This document shows positions 33,419-42,443 of a stretch of DNA of 64,000 bases, one piece after another. The notes beneath the pieces were generated by a model, which ran no database searches, had not been told where the DNA came from, and was given only the letters and a program-made list of their open reading frames with translations. Both the position numbers and the translations under genes were made by a program. The DNA comes from Nocardia grenadensis NBRC 108939 (GTDB lineage Bacteria > Actinomycetota > Actinomycetes > Mycobacteriales > Mycobacteriaceae), in assembly GCF_001613445.1 (NCBI RefSeq), contig NZ_BDCJ01000026.1, forward strand, positions 1-64,000, written 5' to 3'. Each line of letters opens with the position of its first letter. The first letter of the stretch is position 1.

Positions 33419-33455
33419 ACGGCCCGGCGGCGAGGGTGTCTCGCCGCCGGGCCGT
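33419..33455. terminator. 16-bp hairpin between convergent genes
   Basis: The 16-base arms at 33419-33434 and 33440-33455 are perfectly complementary around the loop GGTGT. The hairpin starts 4 bases after the monooxygenase stop and lies 12 bases from the stop of the small minus-strand gene. It probably ends transcription from both sides. Confidence 0.75.
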
Positions 33456-33466
33456 TCGGACGGGCG

Positions 33467-33697
33467 TCAGCATTCGAAGGGGATCGTATTTCCCGCGGCG
33501 TCGCGAGCCCCGATACCCTCCGCTATCGCTTCCTCGAGCTCCGCGACCGATTTCCAGGTGCGCGGCTCGTCGTCGTCCAGATTGCCGATCGTGTACCAGT
33601 CGTCGGTGTCCCGGTAGCGGACGAGACCGAATCCCTCGGGATCGATGGTGATGTCGAGATCGCCGGAGATGGTGCCGGCTTCCCGGGTCATCACCGC
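33467..33697 (-). CDS. Small acidic protein downstream of the HNH nuclease gene
   Basis: About 76 residues from GTG 33697; ATG 33694 is the next codon. The frame is open a little further (AEVIELPASAA precedes and looks protein-like) but has no standard start there. The composition is acidic: DLDITIDPEGFGLVRYRDTD, DWYTIGNLDDDEPRTWKSV, ELEEAIAEGI, ending FEC. No family is recognised. It lies directly after the lipoprotein nuclease gene, within 30 bases of its stop, so it could be an inhibitor or partner of it. Confidence 0.55.
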   Translation of the reverse strand, partial: AVMTREAGTISGDLDITIDPEGFGLVRYRDTDDWYTIGNLDDDEPRTWKSVAELEEAIAEGIGARDAAGNTIPFEC

Positions 33698-33726
33698 GGC
33701 CGAGGCGGGTAACTCGATGACTTCGG

Positions 33727-34515
33727 CTATTTGAACTCACCCCGTTCGACGCAGTCGTTCACCGCGGTGCGCAGTGCGGTCTGTTCCTCTGGGTCAACGC
33801 TCAGGCCGTACTTTAGCTTGACCTGGACATAATGCGAGACATAGCCACACCGGAAACTTCCCGGCGGCAGATAGTGCGCCGCGTCCTGATCGCCCTTGGA
33901 ACGGTTCGCCGACGGATCGGAGGCGATGAGGTTCAGCGCGTCGTTGGCGATCCGGCGCCGGGTGTCGGTGTCGAGATCCTTGGCGCCCGAACGCCAGGCC
34001 TCGGCGAGCGGCACGATGTGCTCGGCGTCGACGCTCTTGGCCTCGACGATGAACTTGTAGGGCTTGAGCTGCCCGGTCTTGCGGTCCATGACGCCGTAGG
34101 CGTCCTGCCAGCCGCCACCTGTGCCGATCTTCAGATCGCAGGTCTTCGGGTCCAGGGTGACCTCGCCGGTGGCATCGCGCAGCATCATCACCTCGCGGGT
34201 GGTGCATTTGAGGTACTGAGCGAATTCCGGGCCGAAGCCGTGTTCGGGCTCGTTGTTGTCCCAGTGCGGGAACTTATCCCGGCTGTACCCGGCCATCCCG
34301 ACCTCGGCCTGCACCGGCAGCTTGTCGAGTGCGGACCGGATTTCGGCGGCGGTACCGGCGACCGATTTCGCGGCGCCGGCGGCGGGATCGGTCGGGCTGG
34401 GACTGCAGCCCTGTAGGAGAAAGCCCGCGACCAGGACAATCGCGATCAGTACGGGGACGACGAGGGCGGCGAGCCTGCGGGCCGGAGCGGGCAGGGCAGA
34501 AAGCAGCGAGTTCAT
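33727..34515 (-). CDS. Predicted lipoprotein HNH nuclease
   Basis: 262 residues from ATG 34515. An N-terminal membrane segment (LAALVVPVLIAIVLVAGFL) ends in the lipobox LLQGC with C37, so it is predicted to be anchored outside the cell membrane. The C-terminal half carries an HNH nuclease motif: DAEHIVPLAEAWRSG (163-177, H166), NDALNLIASDPSANRSKGD and H214. This is the secreted HNH/DUF1524-like arrangement common in actinobacteria. Likely roles are nutrient DNA breakdown, envelope defence or competitor killing; none is shown by the sequence. Confidence 0.85.
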   Translation of the reverse strand: MNSLLSALPAPARRLAALVVPVLIAIVLVAGFLLQGCSPSPTDPAAGAAKSVAGTAAEIRSALDKLPVQAEVGMAGYSRDKFPHWDNNEPEHGFGPEFAQYLKCTTREVMMLRDATGEVTLDPKTCDLKIGTGGGWQDAYGVMDRKTGQLKPYKFIVEAKSVDAEHIVPLAEAWRSGAKDLDTDTRRRIANDALNLIASDPSANRSKGDQDAAHYLPPGSFRCGYVSHYVQVKLKYGLSVDPEEQTALRTAVNDCVERGEFK

Positions 34516-35078
34516 CGCCGGACCTCCGCGAATCGATGGGCGAGGGGCGCGCGGCCCGCTTCGTGTTCATATGTTGTGCGCTTCAACGAGATTCCTTGCC
34601 GAGGTACCGGGATGTGCCGAGCGTCAAGCTACCGGCCGGTCAGCTAACCGAAAGCTACTGCCCGGTGTGAGATTCGGCATACCTGGGCGGGAGTACCCGA
34701 TGGGGGAGCGGGGTATTCCTCTTCCGTCTGGAAGGGCACCACCCCCGAGTCGCCGTGCCGGCGCCGACTCGGGGGTGGGCGTGTCACGAGCGAGGGCGCT
34801 GAATCCGGCGCGGGTCGCGGGCCGGTTGTCCGGACCGGCGGTCACGACGCACCGCGGGGCTTGATGAGGGGGAGACCCGAGGTCTTTCCGCACCGGTACG
34901 CTCGCCGTGACGTTCTGGGGGCCGGATGCGATCCGGCCGGTTCTCGATATGAAGCTGTAGGTGTCCGGCAGGTGGCCGGTATTCCGGCACCGGGGTTACG
35001 CCGATCCGCCGTCAGGTGAAAAGCATAGGGAATTCCCATGATTGGGAGCGAGCGGGGTGGCAGCGGTGGGCCGCTGCG
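34516..35078. other. Intergenic region with two strong hairpins, 563 bp
   Basis: There is no protein-like frame on either strand. It holds a 14-bp perfect hairpin (34739-34752 with 34765-34778) and an 8-bp hairpin GGCCGGAT-GCG-ATCCGGCC (34920-34938). Both lie downstream of the phoU-like pseudogene on its strand. The promoter of the HNH nuclease gene must lie near 34520-34600. Confidence 0.5.
34739..34778. terminator. 14-bp hairpin
   Basis: The arms CCACCCCCGAGTCG (34739-34752) and CGACTCGGGGGTGG (34765-34778) pair perfectly around a 12-base loop. It is a plausible factor-independent terminator for transcripts leaving the phoU-like region, though 300 bases from its stop. Confidence 0.45.
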
Positions 35079-35775
35079 TCATTCCGCGATATCGGCGGCC
35101 CCGTCGTCGGCGCGGACCTGGGCGGTCGGTGGCACACCGGTGTCCAGGAAATGGATCAACCGCTCGATACGCTCGGTGTGGTCCAGGGTCCGGGTCAGTT
35201 TGTGACCGATGAGGGCCAGCGTGATCGTGGTTTCGGTGTCGGCGTCCCCGGTCGAGGAGAGTGCGCTGTGCAGGTTCCGGTTCAGCGTCTGCATGATGTC
35301 CACGCCGGTGTCATCGGTGGTGGTGTGCCGGCCGCGGGTGACGGCGCGCAGGGCCCGGGCGGTGCATTCGGCGGCGAGGTCGGCCATCTGTGCCAGCACG
35401 TCGAGAATCGGCGGCGGGGCGATGGGGTCCGGATGGGTCCGGTACACCTGGTCGGCCACCCGGCTGAACAGTCGGCCGATCCGGGACAGTTCACCGGCGA
35501 TCTGGATCGCGGTCACCACATGGCGTAGATCGCGCGCGACCGGGGCCTGTAGCGCCAGGAGTACGACGGTGCGCGCCTCGCACGCGCCGTACATCGTCTG
35601 GAGTCGTTCGTCGAGGGCGGAAGACCTCGTAGGTCGCGGCGAGGTCGGCCCCGACGACGGCATCGGTCACACGTTCGGCCGCTTCGTGGGTGATACGGCA
35701 CATCTGGGTCAGATCCGCGGTCAACGCGACGAGCTCGTTGGTGAACTGAGTTCGCACGGGGGAATTGTCGCCCAT
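35079..35775 (-). pseudogene. PhoU-like protein gene with a frameshift
   Basis: Two minus frames together make one PhoU-like protein. From ATG 35775: VRTQFTNELVALTADLTQMC, then RITHEAAERVTDAVVGADLA and ATYEVF. The frame then shifts by one base near 35619-35620 (an extra C in TTCCGCCC on the coding strand). It continues as ALDERLQTMYGACEARTVVL, LALQAPVARDLRHVVTAIQI and AGELSRIGRLFSRVADQVY to 35079. PhoU proteins damp phosphate-transporter signalling. The joined product would be ~230 residues, near family length. It is a true pseudogene or a single-base sequencing error. Confidence 0.75.
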
Positions 35776-35861
35776 GGCGCGCGCTCGGTCGAATGAACCG
35801 ACGATTCGTTCGGCCGTTGTTCGGCGGGTGGATCGGGGGTGTCCGGTGTTACCGTCGCCAC

Positions 35862-36257
35862 ATGACCGATAGGCGGCGTATCAAACATCGTATTGCCACC
35901 ACTTTCCAGCGGTATGTGGCCAATCCGCTGAACCGGAAGCGGTCGGCGCAGCAGTTATTGGAGACCACCGGCCGGGTCAGTGGGGAGCCCCGGGTCGTAC
36001 CGGTCGGCGGCCGGCGGATCGGAGACGAATTCTGGTTCGTTTCCGAGTTCGGTGACCGCTCGGATTATGTGCGCAATATTCGCGCAGACAACCGGGTCCG
36101 GGTGCGATTGCACGGCGAATGGCTGCCCGGCACCGCGCACCCGCTGCCCGATGACGACCCGGTGCGCAGGTTGGCTTCGTTACCGCGTGGCAACAGCGCC
36201 GTGGTGCGGGTCATGGGTACGGATCTGCTGACGATTCGCGTCGATTTGGACGGCTGA
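35862..36257 (+). CDS. Deazaflavin (F420)-dependent nitroreductase-family protein
   Basis: 131 residues from ATG 35862 (MTDRRRIKHRIATTFQRYVA). It has the DUF385/Ddn split-barrel fold: NPLNRKRSAQQLLETTGRVSG, EPRVVPVGGRRIGDEFWFVS, YVRNIRADNRVRVRLHGEW and PGTAHPLPDDDPVRRL. The family binds coenzyme F420 or other flavins in Mycobacteriales. The substrate is unknown. It is not in an obvious operon; the mce operon starts 275 bases downstream. Confidence 0.85.
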   Translation: MTDRRRIKHRIATTFQRYVANPLNRKRSAQQLLETTGRVSGEPRVVPVGGRRIGDEFWFVSEFGDRSDYVRNIRADNRVRVRLHGEWLPGTAHPLPDDDPVRRLASLPRGNSAVVRVMGTDLLTIRVDLDG

Positions 36258-36531
36258 GGATATTCGCCGGCTTTTGTGCGAATCGCACCGGTTATCGTCG
36301 GCGAAACGCGTTCTTGTTCTTTCCGGATTTTGCGGTGACGGATGGCGGCATCTTCGAAAATTGATGCGTGTGGCGGCTTGGCCGTGTCCACTGTCACACC
36401 GGGGCGGATTTGTCCGTCACCCTGCGTAACGATTAGCTTCCTCTCCGTTGGCATCGATGCCGGACCGGAGAGACCACACGCATGAATTTCGCAACAATCC
36501 GTCCCGCGAGAGCGGCAGCCGGAACTCGGCC

Positions 36532-37419
36532 ATGAACTCCGAGCGCCAGACCGCGGCGATCGATTCCGTGGCCCGATCCGATTCCGCGGAGCTTTCGCGA
36601 AAACCTTCCGCGCGAGAAATCGTCCAGCACAATTTCTCGGGCACCATTGTGTCCTCGCTGCGTACCTTCGGTCGCGCGGTCGGTATGGCCCGGGAATCGG
36701 TCACCGGTGCGGCGTCGGATGTGGTGCGCGGCCGGTTCCAATGGCAGGAGATGCTGATCCAGGCGTGGCGGCTGGTCACGGTCACCGCCTTCCCGGCGAT
36801 CCTGATGGCGATCCCGTTCGGGGTGATCGTCTCGGTGCAGGTCGGCAATCTCATCCACAACCTCGGCGCCGATTCCCTGCTCGGCGCCACCGGCGGCCTC
36901 GGCGTCATCAAACAGGGCGCGCCCATGGCCACTGGATTCCTGCTCGGCGGTGCGGGGGCCGCGGCCATCGCGGCCGATCTCGGCGCCCGGACGATCCGCG
37001 AGGAGATCGACGCCCTGCGCACCATGGGGATCAGCCCGGTGCACCGGCTGGTCATCCCGCGGATGGTGGCGATGCTGCTGGCGGCGCCGCTGCTCAATAT
37101 CCTGGTGATCTTCGTCGGTGTCATCGCCGGATACCTGGTCGCGATCGGCGGCCAGGGCGTGACACCCGGCTCCTACTGGGCGACCTTCGGTTCCTTCACC
37201 ACCGCCGCCGACGTCTGGGTCTCGCTGCTCAAGGCACTCATCTTCGGATTCCTGGTGGTGATCATCGCCTGCCAGCGCGGTCTGGAGGCCAAGGGCGGGC
37301 CGCGTGGTGTCGCCGACGCGGTGAACGCCGCGGTGGTGCTGTCGGTGGTGTCGATCGTCATCGTGAACCTGGCAGTGACCCAGGTGACCGCCATGTTCCT
37401 CCCGACCAGGCTGGCGTGA
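36532..37419 (+). CDS. yrbEA: YrbEA, Mce-transporter permease subunit
   Basis: 295 residues from ATG 36532; earlier in-frame ATGs exist, at 36454 for example. It is an MlaE-type permease with a cytoplasmic N-terminus of ~75 residues and about five membrane helices. Family motifs: FGVIVSVQVGNLIHNLGADS, GAAAIAADLGARTIREEIDA (the EExDA ATPase-contact loop) and LRTMGISPVHRLVIPRMVA. It heads an eight-gene mce operon for lipid import. Its stop overlaps the yrbEB start (TGATG). Confidence 0.93.
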   Translation: MNSERQTAAIDSVARSDSAELSRKPSAREIVQHNFSGTIVSSLRTFGRAVGMARESVTGAASDVVRGRFQWQEMLIQAWRLVTVTAFPAILMAIPFGVIVSVQVGNLIHNLGADSLLGATGGLGVIKQGAPMATGFLLGGAGAAAIAADLGARTIREEIDALRTMGISPVHRLVIPRMVAMLLAAPLLNILVIFVGVIAGYLVAIGGQGVTPGSYWATFGSFTTAADVWVSLLKALIFGFLVVIIACQRGLEAKGGPRGVADAVNAAVVLSVVSIVIVNLAVTQVTAMFLPTRLA

Positions 37420-38285
37420 TGGCCGCGACCTCCTACGCCCCGAAAGGGTTCGGCCTGCCGGCGCGGTACTTCCGGCGTGGCAGCCGGATCCTGGGGGCGG
37501 TCGATTCGCTCGGCTTCGTGGTGGTGTTCTGCTGGCAGGTGCTGTCCTCGATCCCGCTGGCACTGAAGCGCTATCGGGGCGAGACCCTGCGTGTCATCAC
37601 CAATATGACCTGGGGCCGCGGTTCGGTGATCGTCGGCGGCGGGACCGTGCCCATGATGATCGTGCTGGGTCTGGTGATCGGCGCGTCGATCGGCGTGGAA
37701 TCGTTCGCCACCCTGGACATGCTGGGTATGGGCCCCGTCACCGGTATCGTCTCGGCCTTCGCGACCACGCGTGAGCTGGCCCCCATCGCCGCCGCGGTGG
37801 GATTCGCCGCGCAGGCCGGCTGCCGGATCACCGCGGAGATCGGTTCCATGCGGATTTCCGAGGAGATCGACGCCATCGAGGCACTGGGCCTGCGGTCGGT
37901 ACCGTTCGTGGTGACCACCCGGGTCATCGCCGGGGCGATCGCCATCGTGCCGACCTTCCTGATCGCGCTGATCGGTTCGTATTTCGCCTGCCGCGGCCTG
38001 ATCACCCTGGTGCACGGCCAGTCCGCCGGCGTCTACGACCACTACTTCTTCCAGTTCATCGCCGGATTCGACATCGTCGCGGCGACGGTGAAGGTCGCCG
38101 TCTTCGGCACTGTGGTGATCTGTGTGCACAGCTATTACGGCTTCTTCGCCACCGGCGGTCCCGAAGGTGTCGGTATCGCCTCGGGCCGGGCCGTGCGCGC
38201 CAGTTTCGTCGCCATCATCGCCCTCGACATGGTGCTGACCCTTCTGCTGTGGGGATTCGACTCGGCGATCAGCTTCACGGGATAG
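37419..38285 (+). CDS. yrbEB: YrbEB, Mce-transporter permease subunit
   Basis: 288 residues from ATG 37419. It is the second MlaE-like permease, with GGGTVPMMIVLGLVIGASIG, GCRITAEIGSMRISEEIDAI (coupling loop) and EALGLRSVPFVVTTRVIAG. It pairs with YrbEA in the inner membrane; the MceG-type ATPase is not encoded in this window. mceA follows after 6 bases. Confidence 0.93.
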   Translation: MAATSYAPKGFGLPARYFRRGSRILGAVDSLGFVVVFCWQVLSSIPLALKRYRGETLRVITNMTWGRGSVIVGGGTVPMMIVLGLVIGASIGVESFATLDMLGMGPVTGIVSAFATTRELAPIAAAVGFAAQAGCRITAEIGSMRISEEIDAIEALGLRSVPFVVTTRVIAGAIAIVPTFLIALIGSYFACRGLITLVHGQSAGVYDHYFFQFIAGFDIVAATVKVAVFGTVVICVHSYYGFFATGGPEGVGIASGRAVRASFVAIIALDMVLTLLLWGFDSAISFTG

Positions 38286-38291
38286 GGACAG

Positions 38292-39284
38292 ATGCCGAAG
38301 TACGGAATGCCCGGGGTCGCCGCCGATCCGCGCAGTGCGCGGCGGGTCGGCGCGGTCGTGGTCGCGGTCGTGGTGGTGCTCGCCCTGGCCGGTTACGGGT
38401 ACCGGGCGCTGACCGCGGACGACGGATTGCGGATCGCGCTGCGCACCGAACAGATCGGGGACGGTGTCGTGGCCGGCACGCTGGTGCGCATCGACGGCGT
38501 CCAGGTCGGTTCGGTCACCGACATCGCGCCCGCCGGCCGGGGCACCCAGGAGATCGGGCTGCGGCTGGACCGCGACCGCCTGCACGGCATCGACGACAGC
38601 ATGCTGGTCGACTACGCGCCCGCCAACCTGTTCGGTATCAGCGAGATCGAACTGCGGCCGGGTGCCGGTGGCACGCCGCTGGAATCCGGTGCGGTGGTCG
38701 ATCTGACCGGCCGCCGGGCCGCCGAGGTCTACGACGCGACCATGGGCGCGCTGCTGCGCAGCCTCTCACAGACCGGTGCCACGGTGTTCACGCCCGATAT
38801 GGCCATGGTGATCTCGCAGGCGGCCGCCGATGTGAAGGCGTTCACTCCGCTGGCCGAGGCGCTGATCACCGCGGGCCGGGTGATCGCCGACCATCAGTCC
38901 ATGCCGGCGAACGAACTGGTCGGGCGGCTGGGTCCGGCATTCGAGGGCGGCGGCCGGTTCGCCGGCGCCACCATCGAGGTGCTCGACCAGATTGTCGATA
39001 TCGATGTGCTGCGCGCCGATCGCGCCGATTACGACGCGGGCGTGCAGGCGCTCACCGGCGATATCCTGCCGAGCCTGGCCGCCACCGCACACAGCGGCGG
39101 GCAGCTGTCCGGGTACACCGATATGCTCGCGCCGACCCTGAACCTGCTGGCGCTGGCGGTGCCGGACCCGCAACAGTCCGCCGCCGATCTGCGCACGCTG
39201 CTGACCCGCCTCGGACTCGCTTTCGAGGACGGCCCCGACGGCCCGGTGCTCGACCTGGACGTGCAGCTGGGAGGCGCGCGGTGA
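38292..39284 (+). CDS. mceA: MceA-type substrate-binding subunit
   Basis: 330 residues from ATG 38292. One N-terminal membrane helix (VGAVVVAVVVVLALAGYGYRAL) is followed by the MCE beta domain (~45-125: GTLVRIDGVQVGSVTDIAP ... DYAPANLFGISEIELRPG) and a long helical region to the C-terminus. Six such subunits are thought to form the periplasmic lipid shuttle. The stop overlaps the mceB start (GTGA). Confidence 0.9.
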   Translation: MPKYGMPGVAADPRSARRVGAVVVAVVVVLALAGYGYRALTADDGLRIALRTEQIGDGVVAGTLVRIDGVQVGSVTDIAPAGRGTQEIGLRLDRDRLHGIDDSMLVDYAPANLFGISEIELRPGAGGTPLESGAVVDLTGRRAAEVYDATMGALLRSLSQTGATVFTPDMAMVISQAAADVKAFTPLAEALITAGRVIADHQSMPANELVGRLGPAFEGGGRFAGATIEVLDQIVDIDVLRADRADYDAGVQALTGDILPSLAATAHSGGQLSGYTDMLAPTLNLLALAVPDPQQSAADLRTLLTRLGLAFEDGPDGPVLDLDVQLGGAR

Positions 39285-40285
39285 CCGCCCGCCGCGCCGC
39301 CTGGCGGCTGGCCCTGTTCGCCGGGGTGATGGGCGTGGTGCTGGCCTTGGTGATCGGTGCCATCGAACGACCCGTGGACGGCGAGACCGAAACCCATCAC
39401 GCGCTGTTCACCGATGCCAACGGCCTGAAGACCGGTGACGACGTCCGGATGTTCGGGGTGCAGGTCGGCAAGGTGGAGGCCGTGACCCTGGAGGGCGATC
39501 GGGCGAAAATCCGCCTGACCGTCACCACCGAAACCCCGGTCTACGACAACAGCACCCTGGCCATCCGGTACCAGAACCTCACCGGCCAGCGCTATATCGA
39601 CCTGCAACAGCAGCCGAACGCCGGCACCCGTCTCGCCGCCGGATCGACCATCGGCCCGGAACAGACCATCCCGTCGTTCGATGTGACCAGCCTGTTCAAC
39701 GGTCTGCAACCCGTGCTCGCCACCCTCTCGCCGGAGGCTCTCAACCAGCTGACCGAGAGCCTGCTTGCGGTGATCGAGGGCGACGGCGCCGGTATCGGGC
39801 CCGCTCTGGACGCCATCGGCACACTGAGCGAATACGTGGGCGACCGGCAGCAGGTGATCGGCACCCTGGTCCGGAACATGTCGGATCTGTCCGACCGGGT
39901 GGGCGGTCGGCTCTATCATCTGGTTCCGCTGCTGGCCCGGCTCACCGATATCTTCCAGGCGTTGCAGCGCAATGTCGGCGGGCTGGCCGATTTCGCGATG
40001 AGCGCGCCCTCGGTGCTCGAACCGGTGGATCGGCTGCTGGCCGCGGCGGGGCTGAGCCCGGAGATGGGTCCCGATATCGATGCCATGATCCGGAATCTGT
40101 TCCCGGACCCGCAGCAGGCCGTCGACGTCTTCGGCCGGCTACCCGGATTGCTGGCCGCGGTGGACACCTCCTTCCCCCGGACCCCGGTGGGATTGCGGCC
40201 GGAGTGCAGTAAGGGGACGGCCGAGGTACCGGCGCCGGTGCGGATCCTGGTCGGCGGACAGCGGGTGGCGATATGCAACGGGTGA
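39281..40285 (+). CDS. mceB: MceB-type subunit
   Basis: 334 residues from GTG 39281. The N-terminal helix is followed by the MCE domain (TDANGLKTGDDVRMFGVQVG ... YQNLTGQRYIDLQQ), a helical region and a cysteine-containing tail (GLRPECSKG ... RVAICNG), the usual MceB ending. It overlaps mceC by 13 bases. Confidence 0.9.
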   Translation: MTARRAAWRLALFAGVMGVVLALVIGAIERPVDGETETHHALFTDANGLKTGDDVRMFGVQVGKVEAVTLEGDRAKIRLTVTTETPVYDNSTLAIRYQNLTGQRYIDLQQQPNAGTRLAAGSTIGPEQTIPSFDVTSLFNGLQPVLATLSPEALNQLTESLLAVIEGDGAGIGPALDAIGTLSEYVGDRQQVIGTLVRNMSDLSDRVGGRLYHLVPLLARLTDIFQALQRNVGGLADFAMSAPSVLEPVDRLLAAAGLSPEMGPDIDAMIRNLFPDPQQAVDVFGRLPGLLAAVDTSFPRTPVGLRPECSKGTAEVPAPVRILVGGQRVAICNG

Positions 40286-41343
40286 ACCTCGAGACCTGGA
40301 CGGCGGCATTGGGCCGCTGGTTCGACCGCGACCAGCCGATCACCGACGAACCGACAAAACTGCGCACACAGTTGCGGCTGGGCGTGATCGGCGTGTGCGC
40401 GGTGGCGGTGCTGGCGGTCGCGGTCGGGACGCTGTACGTGGTGCCGCTCGGGAAGCGGACCTACACCGCCGAACTCGGCGAGGCCCAATCGGTGAAACCC
40501 GGCGACGACATCCGCCTGGCGGGGGTGCCGGTGGGCGAGGTGAAGTCGCTGGATCTGCGACCGGACCGCGTACTCATGCGTTTCACCGTCGACCGGGACG
40601 TGTTCATCGGCGACCGCAGCTCTCTCGATATCCGGATGCTGACCCTGGTCGGCGGCCACTACGTGGCGCTGTTCCCGGCGGGCAGCGAGGAACTGGGTGA
40701 CGAGCCGATTCCCGCCGACCGGGTCCGGTTGCCCTACAGCCTGATGGAAACCTTCCAGGACGCCACCATGCCGCTGCGGGAAACCGACGGCGACACCCTG
40801 CGCCGTAATCTCGCCGCGCTCGACACCTCCATCGGTGCCGCGCCGGAGTCGCTGCGCAGCGTGCTGGACACGGTCGGCAGTTATCTGGACGCCATCGAAC
40901 GCCAGCGCACCCAGGTGTCGAATGCCATCGCGACCGCGGACGAGTACGTCACCATGTACGACGGCGCGAAAACCGATCTGGGCAGGCTGATGGACAATGT
41001 CAACCTCATGGAAACGGTCCTGCTGGGCAAACGCGCCGAGCTGCGGCAGGCGCTGGCGCTGCTGAGTTCGGTGGTGCAGCGGGTGAGCGCGTTGGCGCCG
41101 ACCTGGGACGACACCCTGCGGCCGAAGGCCCGGCAGCTGGCCGACGCCCTGCCCCGCCTGCAGGAGTACGGCGACCAGTTGGAGCCGATGATCGCCTCGG
41201 CGCAAAGCCTGGGCGCGAAGCTGCGCGAGCTGACCGGTCCGGACGGCGGGGTGCGGATCGATCGGTCGGGGACCACGGTGACCGCTCCGGAACCGGATCC
41301 CGGTGCGCTCCTCTGTGTCCCGCTGCCGGGGAAGGCGTGCTGA
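40273..41343 (+). CDS. mceC: MceC-type subunit
   Basis: 356 residues from ATG 40273. A polar N-terminus of ~35 residues precedes the membrane helix (LGVIGVCAVAVLAVAVGTLY). The MCE domain follows (VKPGDDIRLAGVPVGEVKSL), then a long helical region (LLSSVVQRVSALAPTWDDTL). It ends LLCVPLPGKAC. The stop overlaps the mceD start (TGATG). Confidence 0.9.
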   Translation: MQRVNLETWTAALGRWFDRDQPITDEPTKLRTQLRLGVIGVCAVAVLAVAVGTLYVVPLGKRTYTAELGEAQSVKPGDDIRLAGVPVGEVKSLDLRPDRVLMRFTVDRDVFIGDRSSLDIRMLTLVGGHYVALFPAGSEELGDEPIPADRVRLPYSLMETFQDATMPLRETDGDTLRRNLAALDTSIGAAPESLRSVLDTVGSYLDAIERQRTQVSNAIATADEYVTMYDGAKTDLGRLMDNVNLMETVLLGKRAELRQALALLSSVVQRVSALAPTWDDTLRPKARQLADALPRLQEYGDQLEPMIASAQSLGAKLRELTGPDGGVRIDRSGTTVTAPEPDPGALLCVPLPGKAC

Positions 41344-42443
41344 TGGTGCGGAAAGTGCTCGGATCCCCGGCGCTCATGTCGATCGCCGGTGCGCTGGTGC
41401 TGGTGCTGGTGCTGGCGGCGGCCTATGTGATCGCCTTCGAACCGCTGAAGCAGACCCGCGCGTATTGCGCGCTCATGCCGGACAGTATCGGCCTCTACCA
41501 GGGCAATCAGGTTTCGATGCGGGGTATCGCCGTCGGTACGGTGACCGGTATCGCGCCGGAGGGTGCGAAAGTGCGCGTCGACTTCGAGGTCGACGCCGAC
41601 CATCCGCTCTACGCCGATTCCGGGGCCACTACGGTGTCCAACACCGTAGTGGCCGACCGCGAATTGGCGCTGCTGTCGAGCGGGAAGACCACCGACGAAT
41701 GGGATCCCGGGCAGTGTGTGACCAAAACGCTCACACCGAAGAGCCTGTCCCAGACCGTCACCGCGCTCGCGGAACTATCCGACCAGATCGGTGGTACCGA
41801 CACCCGACCCAACGCCCTGGCCGGTGGGCTGGACGCGCTCGATACGGCCTCGGCCGGCACCGGGCCTCAGATCAACCATCTGATCGATCAACTGGGCCGG
41901 GTCCTGGAATCACCGGACGCCGATATCGCCCACCTGGCCGGTATCTTCGACGCCTACGCGTCGGTGTCCAACAAGGTGGCCGAGCACTGGGGTGATCTGA
42001 AACTGATGCTCACCCGGCTGGCTCCGACCCTGAACCAGGCGCACACCGAACTGCTCACCCCCGGTATCGCGCTGTTCGAAGGGCTGGGCGAAATCCTGCC
42101 GGTGCTGGGCGATCTCACCGTAATCCTGAGCGATCCGCTCATGGCATCGCTGGACGGCCTGGTGCCGCTGGTGAAGCTGCTGCGCGCGAACGTCGGGTCA
42201 CTCGGCGATATCGTGCGCACCACGCCGGTGCTGGTCTCGGCGTTCCGGACGATCACCGATCCCGCGACCGGCGCGCCCGGCCTCACCTACGCGCCGCCGC
42301 GGGTGGCCGTCCCGCAGGCGAACGCCGAGCAGGTGTGCGCGGCGGTGAACGCCATGTCGCCCGGCCGCTGCGCCGGTGCGGCCGGCGGCATGGTCGATCT
42401 GGACCTCACGCGGCTGGTGCTGGGATCGGTGGGTGCCCGATGA
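41343..42443 (+). CDS. mceD: MceD-type subunit
   Basis: 366 residues from ATG 41343. The membrane helix is MSIAGALVLVLVLAAAYVIA. The MCE domain carries IGLYQGNQVSMRGIAVGTVT and ASGTTVSNT-like strands. The rest is a helical region. Two cysteines near the C-terminus (EQVCAAVNAMSPGRCAG) are typical for MceD. It overlaps mceE by 4 bases (ATGA). Confidence 0.9.
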   Translation: MVRKVLGSPALMSIAGALVLVLVLAAAYVIAFEPLKQTRAYCALMPDSIGLYQGNQVSMRGIAVGTVTGIAPEGAKVRVDFEVDADHPLYADSGATTVSNTVVADRELALLSSGKTTDEWDPGQCVTKTLTPKSLSQTVTALAELSDQIGGTDTRPNALAGGLDALDTASAGTGPQINHLIDQLGRVLESPDADIAHLAGIFDAYASVSNKVAEHWGDLKLMLTRLAPTLNQAHTELLTPGIALFEGLGEILPVLGDLTVILSDPLMASLDGLVPLVKLLRANVGSLGDIVRTTPVLVSAFRTITDPATGAPGLTYAPPRVAVPQANAEQVCAAVNAMSPGRCAGAAGGMVDLDLTRLVLGSVGAR

